Source: an uncultured Kiritimatiellota bacterium (GTDB lineage: Bacteria; Verrucomicrobiota; Kiritimatiellia; RFP12; DVOR01). From it: DNA of 64,000 nt. Positions within the stretch are counted from its first letter, which is position 1, and each line of letters starts with the position of its first letter. Location of the stretch: NCBI GenBank assembly GCA_944389945.1, contig CALXOF010000012.1, forward strand, positions 1 to 64,000, written 5' to 3'. Shown here piece by piece: positions 36,039 through 44,880 of the stretch. Both the position numbers and the translations under genes were made by a program. A model generated the notes under the pieces. It was not told where the DNA came from. It searched no databases and was given only the letters and a program-made list of their open reading frames with translations.

Positions 36039-37394
36039 TCACGCGGCTGGCGCCTGCGGCCACGGCTCACGCCGCACCGCATACATCAGCCAAATCAACG
36101 GAATCATATAAAGGCAATCCGTGAACACAAGGATTCGGAACGGATTATCCTCGAAGAAGTGATCGAAGTTGACAGAATCCAACGACAGGAGACTGATGGC
36201 GGAGATCCAATAAATCAAGACGCCCAGTGTGCAGACGACCGCGCCGATAATACTCGGCTTGGGAAGCCTCCAGGTCAGCAAAATGCCAAGCAAGAAGGTA
36301 ACGGTCACAATGGTCGTGGGGAATCGACTCACATTCCATTGGATGACGCCAAACTCACGCAAATCCTTTCGCGCTTCGTCCAACTCCTTCTCGATGTACG
36401 ATTCACTTGGGCCATAATACCCATAATAACCACGGTCATCGTCGCGTTCACGAATTTCCTCCAGGTCATCCTCGAGGTCTTCAACACGCTCTTCCAAATA
36501 CTCTTTGCGCTCGCCCATTTGCGAGTACAGGAATGTCGAGAGGCCCAAAAGCGTGAAAATCCAAATGGCGGCAAAGATGGTGAAGAGCATCAACGGAGCC
36601 AGTGAAGATTTCGTGTCGCAACGCCAGGGCGCGGTATTCTTTTGCGCAATCATCTGCGTGCCAAACAAAAACGTGAATGGCGGCAGAAGGGCGATACACC
36701 AGATGCAAAGCGGAATCACCACTTCCCATTCACGAGGAATGTCGTCAAACAGTTCCTCATCCATCCCCATAAAGGCGACAGCGACAAGCCCCACCCAGAG
36801 GACGCAGAGGATGATGGAGAATACGTTGACTACCTTCGGCCCGACATCAGTTTCGCCAGGCTTAGGGGCAACCGTCCGCATACAAACCTGCAACATCATG
36901 CACATCAGCAGGAACGGCACCAACACCGTTGTAAGCAGATCGGCAACATTGAGCAGGGAAAAGTCGCCCCCTAGCATGCCCCCAGAGAAGCTAACACTCT
37001 TTGTGAAAAGGGCACCTGCCAACTGCATCAACAATAGCACCAACGTAATGCTGGCCAAAACCAGGCGGCGCGTCAGATTACCCTCGGCAGGAGGAAGCGG
37101 ATAAACGCTTGGCCGCGGCGCGGCATACATCGGCCTGGACTGGGGCGGAGGCGGGGGCGGGGGCGGAGTCGGCGAAGGCCGACGCGGGACCGGGCGAGGC
37201 CCATTAACGAAACGTGAGGCATAGGACGCTCCACGTGCGGTCGAGTGAGGCACCGCACCGGAAATCGGGGCTGGCGGCGGGGGCGGCGAAGGCGGCGTTG
37301 CGGCCCCCGTCATCTGCGTGGGCGCAGGCGCGCCACACTGCGTGCAAAACTTGCTTCCATCTGGCACCTCTGCGCCACAACTTGTGCAAAACAT
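36039..37394 (-). CDS. Zinc-ribbon polytopic membrane protein (451 aa)
   Basis: The N-terminus MFCTSCGAEVPDGSKFCTQCG is a double-CxxC zinc ribbon of the common 'zinc-ribbon' group. A Pro-rich linker (about 25-95) joins it to about eight membrane helices (for instance around 112-131, 147-172 and 188-210). Between helices five and six lies a charged coiled coil rich in Glu/Arg (ERKEYLEERVEDLEDDLEEIRERDD). I do not recognise a function; such proteins often act as regulatory or scaffolding membrane subunits. The ATG at 37394 is preceded by AAAGGATG and a canonical -35/-10 pair. GC is lower than neighbours. Confidence 0.75.
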   Translation of the reverse strand: MFCTSCGAEVPDGSKFCTQCGAPAPTQMTGAATPPSPPPPPAPISGAVPHSTARGASYASRFVNGPRPVPRRPSPTPPPPPPPPQSRPMYAAPRPSVYPLPPAEGNLTRRLVLASITLVLLLMQLAGALFTKSVSFSGGMLGGDFSLLNVADLLTTVLVPFLLMCMMLQVCMRTVAPKPGETDVGPKVVNVFSIILCVLWVGLVAVAFMGMDEELFDDIPREWEVVIPLCIWCIALLPPFTFLFGTQMIAQKNTAPWRCDTKSSLAPLMLFTIFAAIWIFTLLGLSTFLYSQMGERKEYLEERVEDLEDDLEEIRERDDDRGYYGYYGPSESYIEKELDEARKDLREFGVIQWNVSRFPTTIVTVTFLLGILLTWRLPKPSIIGAVVCTLGVLIYWISAISLLSLDSVNFDHFFEDNPFRILVFTDCLYMIPLIWLMYAVRREPWPQAPAA

Positions 37395-37861
37395 ACCAAC
37401 ATCCTTTCTCTACCCGCTCCATTCGGCAGGATGCTGATACCCTAGCACACCTCTTCCCCCATGTCAAACAAGCGTACAGTCCGGAATAGTTGGCGACACA
37501 GCGCACACGGAGAACAACAGAGAACCCCAGAGAAGGACTGTCCGTATTGGGAGCCGTAGATTTGGGTAACTTAAGGGCGTGTTACCGCACGCAAGACTAC
37601 TAAGGATTTTCAGCTCACAGAAAACACTGAAACCTGCACAACATGGGTAGTGAGAAAACTCATCAATACAAGTACTGAATAACGAAGAACGAGCCAGTCG
37701 GAATCGAATCTCAAGGGGAGAGGATAGGCACGGTAAATGGCAGAGCCTTCGCGTTTAGCACCTAGTCCTCGAGTTGTTTGCGTCTTTGTCGCAAACGTTC
37801 CCCGAACAGTATTGATGGTACATGAGTAGTGTCCGAAGGAATTACAGGTCCCCCTGTGAGA
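37395..37861. other. Gap with decayed TIR-like ends
   Basis: No gene is supported. TACAGTCCGGAATAG (37476-37490) and TTCCCCGAACAGTATTG (37798-37814) may be the decayed ends of one TIR-bounded element of about 340 bp. A -10 and -35 at the left belong to the neighbouring gene. Confidence 0.35.
37439..37468 (-). promoter_or_regulatory. -35/-10 promoter of the zinc-ribbon membrane protein
   Basis: TTGACA (37468-37463) and TAGGGT (37444-37439, with TGTGC before it), 18-bp spacer. One of the few here with a good -35. Confidence 0.7.
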
Positions 37862-38614
37862 TTAAGCCTCTCCATGCCAACGTTCAGTCCAAAGACGAGT
37901 GGAGAGGAGATAACGGTTTTGCGGGCGAAGGACGTGGCTACGAATAGTCTTGACAGGACCAAGACGGCACAAAAGCGGCAGATGCGCACAGATAGTTGCG
38001 GCAAAAGTAAGCACACGATTATAGACGCGGCCCAACCACCAATTGAATGACGAAATATCACAGGCTTGCCGGATAGTAAGGCCGAATTCGTGACGGACGA
38101 AACCATACCACACACGCATGGTATCGCGGTAACCAATTTTCGGAGTAAAACGCAGATGTAGGAGCGGTTCGCCGATATAGTGAATGAGTGCCGGGCGATC
38201 GACGGTGCAGGCCTGTAAGGCATAGACACCCCAGTGCTTGGGAAAGAGGCGGATATGCCCGGCGCAGACCACGTTAAGCGCGGTTTCGTCAATGTAGGCG
38301 GGGTCTTTGTAGGCGCGCAAGAAGTCGAAGCAACGTTGCGTCACGTCATTGGCGCGCATCCACTTCAAGTTGAGAGCCATGAAGCCGGAGCAAATGTGGT
38401 TCTGGCGGTCTGCCTCCAAGCCATTGGCCTCGAACCAATCGAAAATAACCTTACGAACGGGCGAAAGTTTATCGAAGTCCCAATTCCGTGGACTAACGGA
38501 TGGATTGAAAAAACCATTGAGAACAAGAGGATTGCCAACGAAGGAAGAGAGCGTTCGCGCCTAAAGTATCGATGGGATGGGATAGAAGTCGGATTGAGAA
38601 ACGTTCTCGGTCAT
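37862..38614 (-). pseudogene. GT8-like glycosyltransferase remnant
   Basis: An ATG at 38614 opens a frame that hits TAG (38563-38561) after 17 codons, then stays open to 37862. The part after the stop (FVGNPLVLNGFFNPSV... WFEANGLEADRQNHICSGFMALNLKWMRAND) aligns well with the C-terminal two thirds of the GT8 gene at 38748: ENGLDED..VYVCAGFLVYNLRWM, PYIDEMSINYICRGHISLLPHEWG, RFSPKVGYRD. The N-terminal 110 residues, including the DxD metal site, are missing. The copy is therefore truncated and interrupted. I infer duplication followed by decay. Confidence 0.7.
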
Positions 38615-38747
38615 AGACCTTTCGTTTCGAATCCTCGTTACATCACAACTAGGGTCTAGCAATGCACGCATCTCTGCCACTTTCTTCGCGAGAGCAACCA
38701 CCTAGTCCGCCCTCGCAAACGATGCCAATTCAGAACCTTGACTGCTC

Positions 38748-39698
38748 TTATTTGCCCCCCCCGGGCATCAACTGCAACACTACAGCAATACCAGTCAGAC
38801 TCCGTGTATACAAACGCCCAAGTATCCATTTCCACTCTGGTACACCACAGGCTTCACGAGTTCCACATCCCAGCAATGCTTTGGCTGCAGTAACCCAAAC
38901 GGCAATGACGTCACGATACCCGACCTTCGGAGAAAAGCGTAGGGCTCGTAAAGGTTCGGCAATATAGTGAATACATTTGGGTTTCAGAACTTCGCACGCA
39001 TGCATACTAAACAAACCCCACTCATGCGGCAATAGGGAGATATGTCCCCGGCAAATATAGTTGATGGACATCTCGTCAATATAAGGCACACACTCGTAAC
39101 TACGTAAGAAGTTCAGACACCTCGCCGTAAAATCAAACTCCCTCATCCACCGCAGATTGTAAACCAGGAAACCAGCGCAGACATAGACGGGGAAGTCTTC
39201 GTCCAAGCCATTCTCCGCACACCAACGCAGGCACCGCGAGACGCCTGATACTCCTTGATTTGAAATCTGTTCTTGTACATCCCACCCATATCCCCAAAGG
39301 CCAACGGAGGGGTCGAAGAAGTCCGTGAGGCTGAGGGGATCATCGACAAAGAGTGTATCGCCGTCGGCGTAGACACACCAATCCAAGTCGGTAAGAATCT
39401 CCGGAGGGCAGAGGCGAGCGTAAGTGGCGATGGAGCCTTTCCAAAGTGGGAGGCCTTCGAAACGTGAAACATCGATGGTATGGCGATAAAAGCGTTCCGA
39501 CCCCGTGCGGCGCACCATGTCCGCACGCCAAGTCTCCCAAGCATCATCGGCAATACCACAGTCCAAAACATGAATAGCTAGGCGTGTGGAGTCACTCGTC
39601 TGCGCGAAGGCGCTACACACTGCGACTGCCGTCAAGAAGAGGTAATTCGCGTCCGAGGTATAGACGAGATGGAGATCGGGTTTCGCTGTAGCGTCCAT
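38748..39698 (-). CDS. Family GT8 glycosyltransferase (316 aa)
   Basis: Retaining glycosyltransferase, probably adding hexose to LPS or a surface glycan. The GT-A start is HLVYTSDANYLFLTAVAVCS. The metal-binding DxD is YADGDTLFVDD (Asp112, Asp114). Later motifs are VYVCAGFLVYNLRWM and YIDEMSINYICRGHISLLP, followed by the His-containing C-terminal IHYIAEP, which is typical of the family. Length is normal. A truncated paralogue lies just downstream (37862-38614). No strong Shine-Dalgarno or promoter is seen. AT content is higher than in housekeeping genes, as in many sugar loci. Confidence 0.88.
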   Translation of the reverse strand: MDATAKPDLHLVYTSDANYLFLTAVAVCSAFAQTSDSTRLAIHVLDCGIADDAWETWRADMVRRTGSERFYRHTIDVSRFEGLPLWKGSIATYARLCPPEILTDLDWCVYADGDTLFVDDPLSLTDFFDPSVGLWGYGWDVQEQISNQGVSGVSRCLRWCAENGLDEDFPVYVCAGFLVYNLRWMREFDFTARCLNFLRSYECVPYIDEMSINYICRGHISLLPHEWGLFSMHACEVLKPKCIHYIAEPLRALRFSPKVGYRDVIAVWVTAAKALLGCGTREACGVPEWKWILGRLYTRSLTGIAVVLQLMPGGGK

Positions 39699-39772
39699 AG
39701 TCGTACCGGGATGTCAGGAAAAGAAATCGGCGGCGGGCAATGCGGCCCGCCGCCGTGTTGGTGGCCGGTGCC

Positions 39773-41266
39773 TTACTTAGAGGCGAGGTAGGCGTTGATG
39801 GCCTTGGCGGCGCGGCGGCCTTCGCCCATCGCGAGGATGACCGTGGCCGCGCCCAGGACGATGTCACCACCGGCGTAGACGCCGGGGATGGAGGTCGCTT
39901 GGTTAGCGTCCACCACGATGTGGCCCTTGCGGTCAATCTCCAGGCCGTCGGTGGTCTGGGGGATGAGGGGGTTCGAGGCGTTGCCGATGGCGATGATCAC
40001 CGCATCCATGGGCAGGGTGAACTCGGAGCCCTTGATCGGCACGGGGCTGCGGCGGCCAGAGGCGTCGGGCTCGCCGAGCTCGTAGCGCAAGCACTCAATG
40101 GCGTTGACCACGCCGTTCTCGTCGCCCAGGATGCGCTCGATGTTACAGAGGAACTGGAAGTTCACGCCTTCTTCCTCGGCGTGACCGACTTCCTCGGCGC
40201 GGGCGGGCATCTCGGTGCGGCTACGGCGGTAGATGAGGTAGACCTCCTCGGCGCCGAGGCGGAAAGCCATGCGCGCGGCATCCATCGCCACGTTGCCGCC
40301 GCCGAGAACGGCAACGCGCTTGGCGGGATAGTAAGGCGTGGCGGCGTCGGCCTTGTCGTAGGCCTTCATGAGGTTCGCGCGGGTGAGATACTCATTGGCG
40401 GAGAAGACGCCCACGAGTTCCTCGCCGGGGATGCCCATGAAGCGCGGCAGGCCCGCGCCCGTGCCCACGTAGATGGCGTCGTAGCCGTCCTTGGCCATGA
40501 GGTCATGGAGCTTGCGGGTGCGCCCGACCACGAAGTTGGGCTCCACGTCCACGCCCATCGCCTTGAGGCCCTGGATTTCCTTGTCCACGATGGCCTTGGG
40601 CAGACGGAACTCGGGGATGCCATAGACGAGCACGCCGCCCGGCTTCTGGAAGGCTTCGAAGAGGGTCACGGCGTGGCCCTCGCGGCGCACGTCGGCCGCC
40701 ACGGTGATGCCCGAGGGGCCGGAGCCGATGACGGCGACCTTCTTGCCGGTCTCAGGCTTGACGGAGTTGTCGATGGGGGCCTCGGCCTCGTGGGCGCGCT
40801 GCCAATCGGCCACGTAGCGCTCCAGGCGGCCGATGGCGACGCTCTGGTTGACGTCCTTGTGGATGGCGCCAACGGTGCAGAACTTCTGGCACTGGTTTTC
40901 CTGCGGGCAGACGCGGCCGCAGATGGCCGGCAGGATGCTCGTGCGGCGGATAACGGCCAGCGCCCCGGCGTAGTCGCCCTGCGCGATCTGATGGATGAAG
41001 CCCGGGATATCAATGGCCACGGGGCAACCCTTCATGCAGGGGGCGTTCTTGCACTGCAGACAACGGCTCGCCTCGACGCGCGCCTGGGTCTCGGAATAGC
41101 CCAGCGCCACCTCGTTCATGTTGCGGCGGCGCACCGAAGGCTCCTGCACCGGCATCTCCTGCTGCGGGAGGGCCGTGCGCTCCTTCGGCGAGAGCGTCTT
41201 GTCCTTGATGGCCGCCCAGGTCTCTTCCGCCCGGGCCTCAATCTCTTCCTTGGAAACAAAGCTCAT
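39773..41266 (-). CDS. nfnB: NADPH-binding flavoprotein of the NfnB/GltD type (497 aa)
   Basis: Large subunit of a probable NfnAB transhydrogenase, or a SudA-like enzyme, linking NADPH to ferredoxin and NADH. Two iron-sulfur clusters are indicated by Cys69, 72, 77, 81 and Cys116, 120, 126, 130. FAD is bound by VAVIGSGPSGITVAADVRREGHAVTLFEA. NADPH is bound by RVAVLGGGNVAMDAARMAFRLGAEEVYLIYRR. The C-terminal PGVYAGGDIVLGAATVILAMGEGRRAAKAI is typical of the GltD superfamily. A GltB partner is absent, whereas the small subunit is adjacent, so NfnAB is favoured. It follows nfnA after 9 bp in the same operon. Confidence 0.88.
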   Translation of the reverse strand: MSFVSKEEIEARAEETWAAIKDKTLSPKERTALPQQEMPVQEPSVRRRNMNEVALGYSETQARVEASRCLQCKNAPCMKGCPVAIDIPGFIHQIAQGDYAGALAVIRRTSILPAICGRVCPQENQCQKFCTVGAIHKDVNQSVAIGRLERYVADWQRAHEAEAPIDNSVKPETGKKVAVIGSGPSGITVAADVRREGHAVTLFEAFQKPGGVLVYGIPEFRLPKAIVDKEIQGLKAMGVDVEPNFVVGRTRKLHDLMAKDGYDAIYVGTGAGLPRFMGIPGEELVGVFSANEYLTRANLMKAYDKADAATPYYPAKRVAVLGGGNVAMDAARMAFRLGAEEVYLIYRRSRTEMPARAEEVGHAEEEGVNFQFLCNIERILGDENGVVNAIECLRYELGEPDASGRRSPVPIKGSEFTLPMDAVIIAIGNASNPLIPQTTDGLEIDRKGHIVVDANQATSIPGVYAGGDIVLGAATVILAMGEGRRAAKAINAYLASK

Positions 41267-41275
41267 GGTGCTGCC

Positions 41276-42118
41276 TCACTTAGTCTTTTCTTCGGCCATG
41301 CGGAGGAGGTTGCAGTTTTCCTCGCGCTCGCGGGGGACGAAGGTGCGGTTGCGCTTCATCAGGTTGTCGAAGTCGACCTGGTGGGCATCAAACTCGGGGC
41401 CGTCGACGCAGACGAACTTGATCTTGCCGCCGACGAGGACGCGGCAACCGCCGCACATGCCGGTGCCGTCGATCATGATGGAGTTGAGCGAGGCGATGGT
41501 GGGCACGCCGAAGGGACGGGTGGTCTCGGCGCAGAACTTCATCATGATGGGCGGGCCGATGGTGACGCACTCATCGACCTTCTCGCGCTCGCACACTTCC
41601 TTGAGGGGCTCGGTGACGAGGGCCTTGCGGCCGTAGGAGCCGTCATCGGTGCAGATGATGAGCTCGTCGGCGATCTTGCGCATGTCCTCTTCCATGATGA
41701 GGAGGTCTTTGTTGCGCGCGCCCATGATGACGATGACCTTGTTGCCAGCGGCCTTCATGGCCTGGGCGATGGGGTGCATGGGGGCGACGCCGATGCCGCC
41801 GCCGACGCAGACGACGGTGCCACGCTTCTCAATGTGCGTGGGACGACCCAGGGGGCCGAGGAAGACGGGCAGGGAGTCGCCCACTTCCATCATGGCGAGC
41901 TTCTTGGTGGAGAAGCCGACGGCCTGGAAGATGATGCGCACGTCGCCCTTCACGGGGTCGGCGTCGGCGATGGTCAGCGGGATGCGCTCGCCGAACTGCT
42001 CGTCAATCTGCAGAATGATGAATTGGCCGGCCTTACGCTCCTCGGCGATGAGGGGCGCGTGAATCCACATCGAGTAGACCTCGGCGGACAGCTGTTCCTT
42101 TGCGACAATCGGAAACAT
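41276..42118 (-). CDS. nfnA: NADH-binding iron-sulfur flavoprotein NfnA/SudB-like (280 aa)
   Basis: Small subunit partner of the downstream gene. FAD-binding GQFIILQ and RIPLTIAD come first, then the NAD-binding GGGIGVAPMHPIAQ, and at the end the [2Fe-2S] site DGTGMCGGC...C, giving Asp217, Cys222, Cys225 and Cys237. NfnAB structures have, from memory, this unusual three-Cys-one-Asp ligation. Length is normal (about 280). The ATG at 42118 has AGGAGA in good position; nine upstream codons of open frame lack support. Gene order nfnA-nfnB matches known operons. It would bifurcate electrons between NADPH, NADH and ferredoxin. Confidence 0.88.
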   Translation of the reverse strand: MFPIVAKEQLSAEVYSMWIHAPLIAEERKAGQFIILQIDEQFGERIPLTIADADPVKGDVRIIFQAVGFSTKKLAMMEVGDSLPVFLGPLGRPTHIEKRGTVVCVGGGIGVAPMHPIAQAMKAAGNKVIVIMGARNKDLLIMEEDMRKIADELIICTDDGSYGRKALVTEPLKEVCEREKVDECVTIGPPIMMKFCAETTRPFGVPTIASLNSIMIDGTGMCGGCRVLVGGKIKFVCVDGPEFDAHQVDFDNLMKRNRTFVPREREENCNLLRMAEEKTK

Positions 42119-42143
42119 CGTTCTCTCCTTTTGGTTGCCCATC

Positions 42144-42149
42144 ATTGTA
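42144..42149 (-). promoter_or_regulatory. Extended -10 promoter (TGTGGTACAAT) of nfnAB
   Basis: TACAAT with ATGTGG before it on the minus strand, about 25 nt upstream of the nfnA ATG. The divergent promoter at 42190 lies 40 bp away. Confidence 0.6.
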
Positions 42150-42189
42150 CCACATTCGCGGGGGGTTGCGGGATGGGTGGGAGGTGCGG

Positions 42190-42195
42190 TATACT
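42190..42195 (+). promoter_or_regulatory. Extended -10 promoter of the nucleotidyltransferase gene
   Basis: TATACT after GTGCGG; TTGCGG is found 18 bp upstream as a weak -35. Confidence 0.55.
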
Positions 42196-42230
42196 AAAGC
42201 AGTCGTTTCAACTCACACGAAGGAACAAGC

Positions 42231-43151
42231 ATGAACAAGAAACCGACGCTTTTGATTCTGGCCGCTGGCATGGGCAGCCGTTATGGCGGGCTCAAGCAAA
42301 TCGATTCCGTGGGCCCTTCCGGCGAGACCATCATGGATTACTCCATCTATGACGCCATCCGCGCGGGCTTCGACAAAATCGTCTTCATCATTCGCCACGA
42401 CTTCGAGGAAGCCTTCCGCGAGAAGATTGTCGCGAAGTACGAAGGCAAGATTAAGATCGAGCTCGCCTTCCAGGACCCGCTCGACCTGCCCGCCGGCTGC
42501 ACCTTCCCCGAAGGCCGTGAAAAGCCCTGGGGCACCGCCCACGCCATCCGTTCCGCCCGCAAGGTGATTGACGCGCCCTTCGCCGCCATCAACGCCGACG
42601 ACTTCTATGGCGCGGACGCCTTCAAGCGCCTGGCGGAATTCCTCTCCAACGTCGACACCGAGTCCCGCCCCAAGCGCTTCGCGATGGTCGGCTACCGTCT
42701 GGACCAGACTCTCTCCGACAACGGCTCCGTGGCCCGCGGCATCTGCGACGTCGCCCCCGACGGCAAGCTCCTGGGCGTCACCGAGATGACCAAAATCGCC
42801 AAGAAGCCCGACGGCGCCATCCAGAACGAGGAAGACCCCGCCAACCCCGTCCCGCTCAAGGGCGACAGCCGCGTCTCGCTCAACCTCTGGGGCTTCACCC
42901 CCGCCCTCTTCGACGGCATGGAGGAGCGTTTCGCCGAGTGGTTCCACGCCCACGAAGGCCAGCTCAAGGCCGAGTGGTACATCCCCTTCTACGTCGATGA
43001 GCTCGTCAAGGAAGGCCAGGCCACCGTGGACGTCCTCCCCACCGATAGCACGTGGTTCGGCGTGACCTACCGCGATGACAAGCCCATCGTGGTCGAGGCC
43101 ATCAAGAAGCTCGTCGCCGCCGGCGAGTATCCCGCCAAGCTCTGGGCCTAA
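42231..43151 (+). CDS. Sugar-phosphate nucleotidyltransferase (306 aa)
   Basis: Likely activates a sugar phosphate with NTP for polysaccharide or cell wall synthesis. The N-terminal LILAAGMGSRYGGLKQID is the nucleotide-binding signature of the NTP-transferase family. A GxxxAV-like FPEGREKPWGTAHAIRSAR segment and NADDFYGADAFKRL supply the catalytic acid and metal site. The single GT-A-type domain fills the chain; there is no hexapeptide acyltransferase domain, unlike GlmU. I cannot assign the sugar. AAGGAA precedes the ATG. The gene is alone between two promoters and a downstream hairpin. Confidence 0.85.
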   Translation: MNKKPTLLILAAGMGSRYGGLKQIDSVGPSGETIMDYSIYDAIRAGFDKIVFIIRHDFEEAFREKIVAKYEGKIKIELAFQDPLDLPAGCTFPEGREKPWGTAHAIRSARKVIDAPFAAINADDFYGADAFKRLAEFLSNVDTESRPKRFAMVGYRLDQTLSDNGSVARGICDVAPDGKLLGVTEMTKIAKKPDGAIQNEEDPANPVPLKGDSRVSLNLWGFTPALFDGMEERFAEWFHAHEGQLKAEWYIPFYVDELVKEGQATVDVLPTDSTWFGVTYRDDKPIVVEAIKKLVAAGEYPAKLWA

Positions 43152-43173
43152 GCGACCCTCCGCTTCTCCACAA

Positions 43174-43201
43174 AAGGGGACAGGCTCCGGCCCGTCCCCT
43201 T
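43174..43201 (+). terminator. Terminator-like hairpin after the nucleotidyltransferase
   Basis: AAGGGGAC pairs with GTCCCCTT (43174-43181 and 43194-43201); an internal GG/CC pair and a short, weak T run follow (CTCGTTT). Confidence 0.5.
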
Positions 43202-43274
43202 CTCGTTTCCGCGAGCCTCCGTTTTCCCAAGTGTCAGATTACGGGAAGGTGCGTTGCTTGACGGCAAGGTGTGA

Positions 43275-43280
43275 TAGAAT
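43275..43280 (+). promoter_or_regulatory. Extended -10 promoter of the phosphoesterase gene
   Basis: TAGAAT after GTGTGA. The ATG at 43292 lies only 11 bp beyond, so the message is probably nearly leaderless. Confidence 0.55.
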
Positions 43281-43291
43281 AACGCGCCGTT

Positions 43292-44380
43292 ATGATGCCA
43301 ATCAATCTTTTTTGTTCGTTGCTGGCGATTCTGGTGACGCTGGGGCCGGTGGCCAAGTTGGGACTGCCGCGCTGGGCGGTGGCGCTCGTGGGACTGGCCT
43401 TGGTGGCGTTGGCCCAGCAGGTCATCGTCCATCGGATTTTCCGGGCCTCGGTGATGTCTCCGGATGGAATGCCCATTTGGTTGGAAGCAGTGCTTCTGTG
43501 GGGCACGGCATTTCTACTTGCAACCGGGGCGCTGACAATCCTTTGGTGGGTGGCGCAGTGGTGCCACTTGGCGATCCCCGGCTGGGTGCCGCTCGCGATT
43601 GGCACGGCGCTGGCCTTCACCTTCCTCTATCTGGGGGAACGTCTGCCGCCGGTGAAGGAACGCGAGGCCGTCCTACCCGATTTGCCGGCGGAGGCCGAGG
43701 GCTTACGCGTAGCCGTCTTGGCCGACGTGCACATCGATGCCTGGCGCGGACGTGAGTGGTGCGAGCGGTTGGTGGCGCGCGTGAACGCGGCCAAACCGGA
43801 CCTCATCCTCTTCACGGGTGACCAAGCGGACGGGCCGCTGGCCCTGCGCCGTGAAGACATTGCCCCACTGACGAAGTTGGAGGCGCCGCTCGGCAAGTTC
43901 CTCATCTCCGGTAACCACGAGCATTACTTCGATACCGAGGCCTATCTGAAGGAATACGAGCGACTGGGCATCACCATCCTAGAGGGGCGCGCGCAAGAGG
44001 TCGCCGGCCTGTGGTTAGTGGGTCTGCCGGATGGGCGCTCCCTCACCCGAGCCGAGGTGGCCGAGCGGCAACTGCGCGAATTGATGGCGCAAGCGCCCGA
44101 AGGGGCCTTCCCCGTGCTCTTGGTGCATAAGCCCGGAATTGCGACGGAGGCCGATGAACTGGGCGTGAAACTGCAACTCTCCGGCCACACACACGGCGGA
44201 CAGTTGCCCGGCGTGGCAAGCCTCATCGCCCACTACAACCATGGTTTCGTCCATGGATGGTATGACCTGCCCCATGGCATGCGCCTCTTTGTCGCACCCG
44301 GCACCGGCGTCTGGCTGGGCTTCCCCTACCGTCTCTATCCCTCCGAAATCACCCTGCTCACCCTGCGCCGCGGCGCGTAA
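43292..44380 (+). CDS. Membrane-anchored metallophosphoesterase (362 aa)
   Basis: Calcineurin-like phosphoesterase of the YkuE/YaeI type. Four hydrophobic helices lie in the first 115 residues. The metal-binding motifs follow: ADVHIDAW (about 150), FTGDQAD (about 172), GNHEHYFD (about 205), and SGHTHGGQLP (about 296), which together bind two metals. The C-terminal APGTGVWLGFPYRLYPSEITLLTL is typical of the family; YaeI-like members act on UDP-sugar lipid or phospholipid headgroups (general knowledge, substrate unknown here). No Shine-Dalgarno site is visible, which fits a leaderless start. Confidence 0.9.
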   Translation: MMPINLFCSLLAILVTLGPVAKLGLPRWAVALVGLALVALAQQVIVHRIFRASVMSPDGMPIWLEAVLLWGTAFLLATGALTILWWVAQWCHLAIPGWVPLAIGTALAFTFLYLGERLPPVKEREAVLPDLPAEAEGLRVAVLADVHIDAWRGREWCERLVARVNAAKPDLILFTGDQADGPLALRREDIAPLTKLEAPLGKFLISGNHEHYFDTEAYLKEYERLGITILEGRAQEVAGLWLVGLPDGRSLTRAEVAERQLRELMAQAPEGAFPVLLVHKPGIATEADELGVKLQLSGHTHGGQLPGVASLIAHYNHGFVHGWYDLPHGMRLFVAPGTGVWLGFPYRLYPSEITLLTLRRGA

Positions 44381-44389
44381 CCACCGGCG

Positions 44390-44794
44390 TCATTCCATGG
44401 GGACGGCGCGGCGGGCGGCCTTCTTGGCGGCGTGCTTGGATTTGTCGTCGAGCATACGGGCCTTTTGACGGCGGGAACGGCGGCGCTTCTGTCGGCGAAC
44501 CTTCTCGCGTTCCTGCTGACGGGCGGAACGCTCGCCGTCGCGGACTTCCAGGATGCGTTCGGCGAGGGCGCGACGGGCCAACCAGCGGTTGTCCTCCCGA
44601 GACCGCGAGGCCTGCACCTTGACGCAAAGCCCGGAGGGCACATGCGTCAGGCGAACGGCGGAGGAGGTTTTGTTGATTTTCTGTCCGCCCGAACCGGAGC
44701 CCAAGACAAACTGCTCGCGCAAGTCGGCCTCGGCCACTCCCGCACGCTTCATGAGGGCTTGGATGGCTTCGATGGTGCTTGGCGCGAGGGGCAT
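44390..44794 (-). CDS. Release-factor-like peptidyl-tRNA hydrolase (GGQ protein, 134 aa)
   Basis: Small ribosome-associated protein resembling the catalytic domain of class-1 release factors, as in ArfB/YaeJ and C12orf65-like proteins. SGSGGQKINKT carries the GGQ (36-38) that hydrolyses peptidyl-tRNA. The C-terminal Arg/Lys-rich tail (about 85-134) would bind the mRNA channel or rRNA. It lacks codon-recognition domains, so it should rescue stalled ribosomes. The family is normally 110-140 residues. It converges on the phosphoesterase gene (9-bp gap). No clear Shine-Dalgarno or promoter. Confidence 0.85.
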   Translation of the reverse strand: MPLAPSTIEAIQALMKRAGVAEADLREQFVLGSGSGGQKINKTSSAVRLTHVPSGLCVKVQASRSREDNRWLARRALAERILEVRDGERSARQQEREKVRRQKRRRSRRQKARMLDDKSKHAAKKAARRAVPME

Positions 44795-44825
44795 GGCTGA
44801 CGAAAGGGTGTGCTTCTAAAAGGTC

Positions 44826-44849
44826 GGCGCCCCGAAGGGCGCCTTATTT
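44826..44849. terminator. Bidirectional terminator between thiC and the GGQ gene
   Basis: GGCGCCC/GGGCGCC stem with a CGAA loop, T-rich on both flanks (TTATTTT on plus, CTTTT on minus). It ends thiC transcription. Confidence 0.75.
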
Positions 44850-44880
44850 TACAACGCCAGATGATAGGAGGTCAGACCGC

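Noticed and set aside
39740..42352. 870-codon plus-strand ORF opposite nfnA and nfnB
   Set aside because: Antisense shadow; composition biased to Gly, Ala, Asp, His with no domains.
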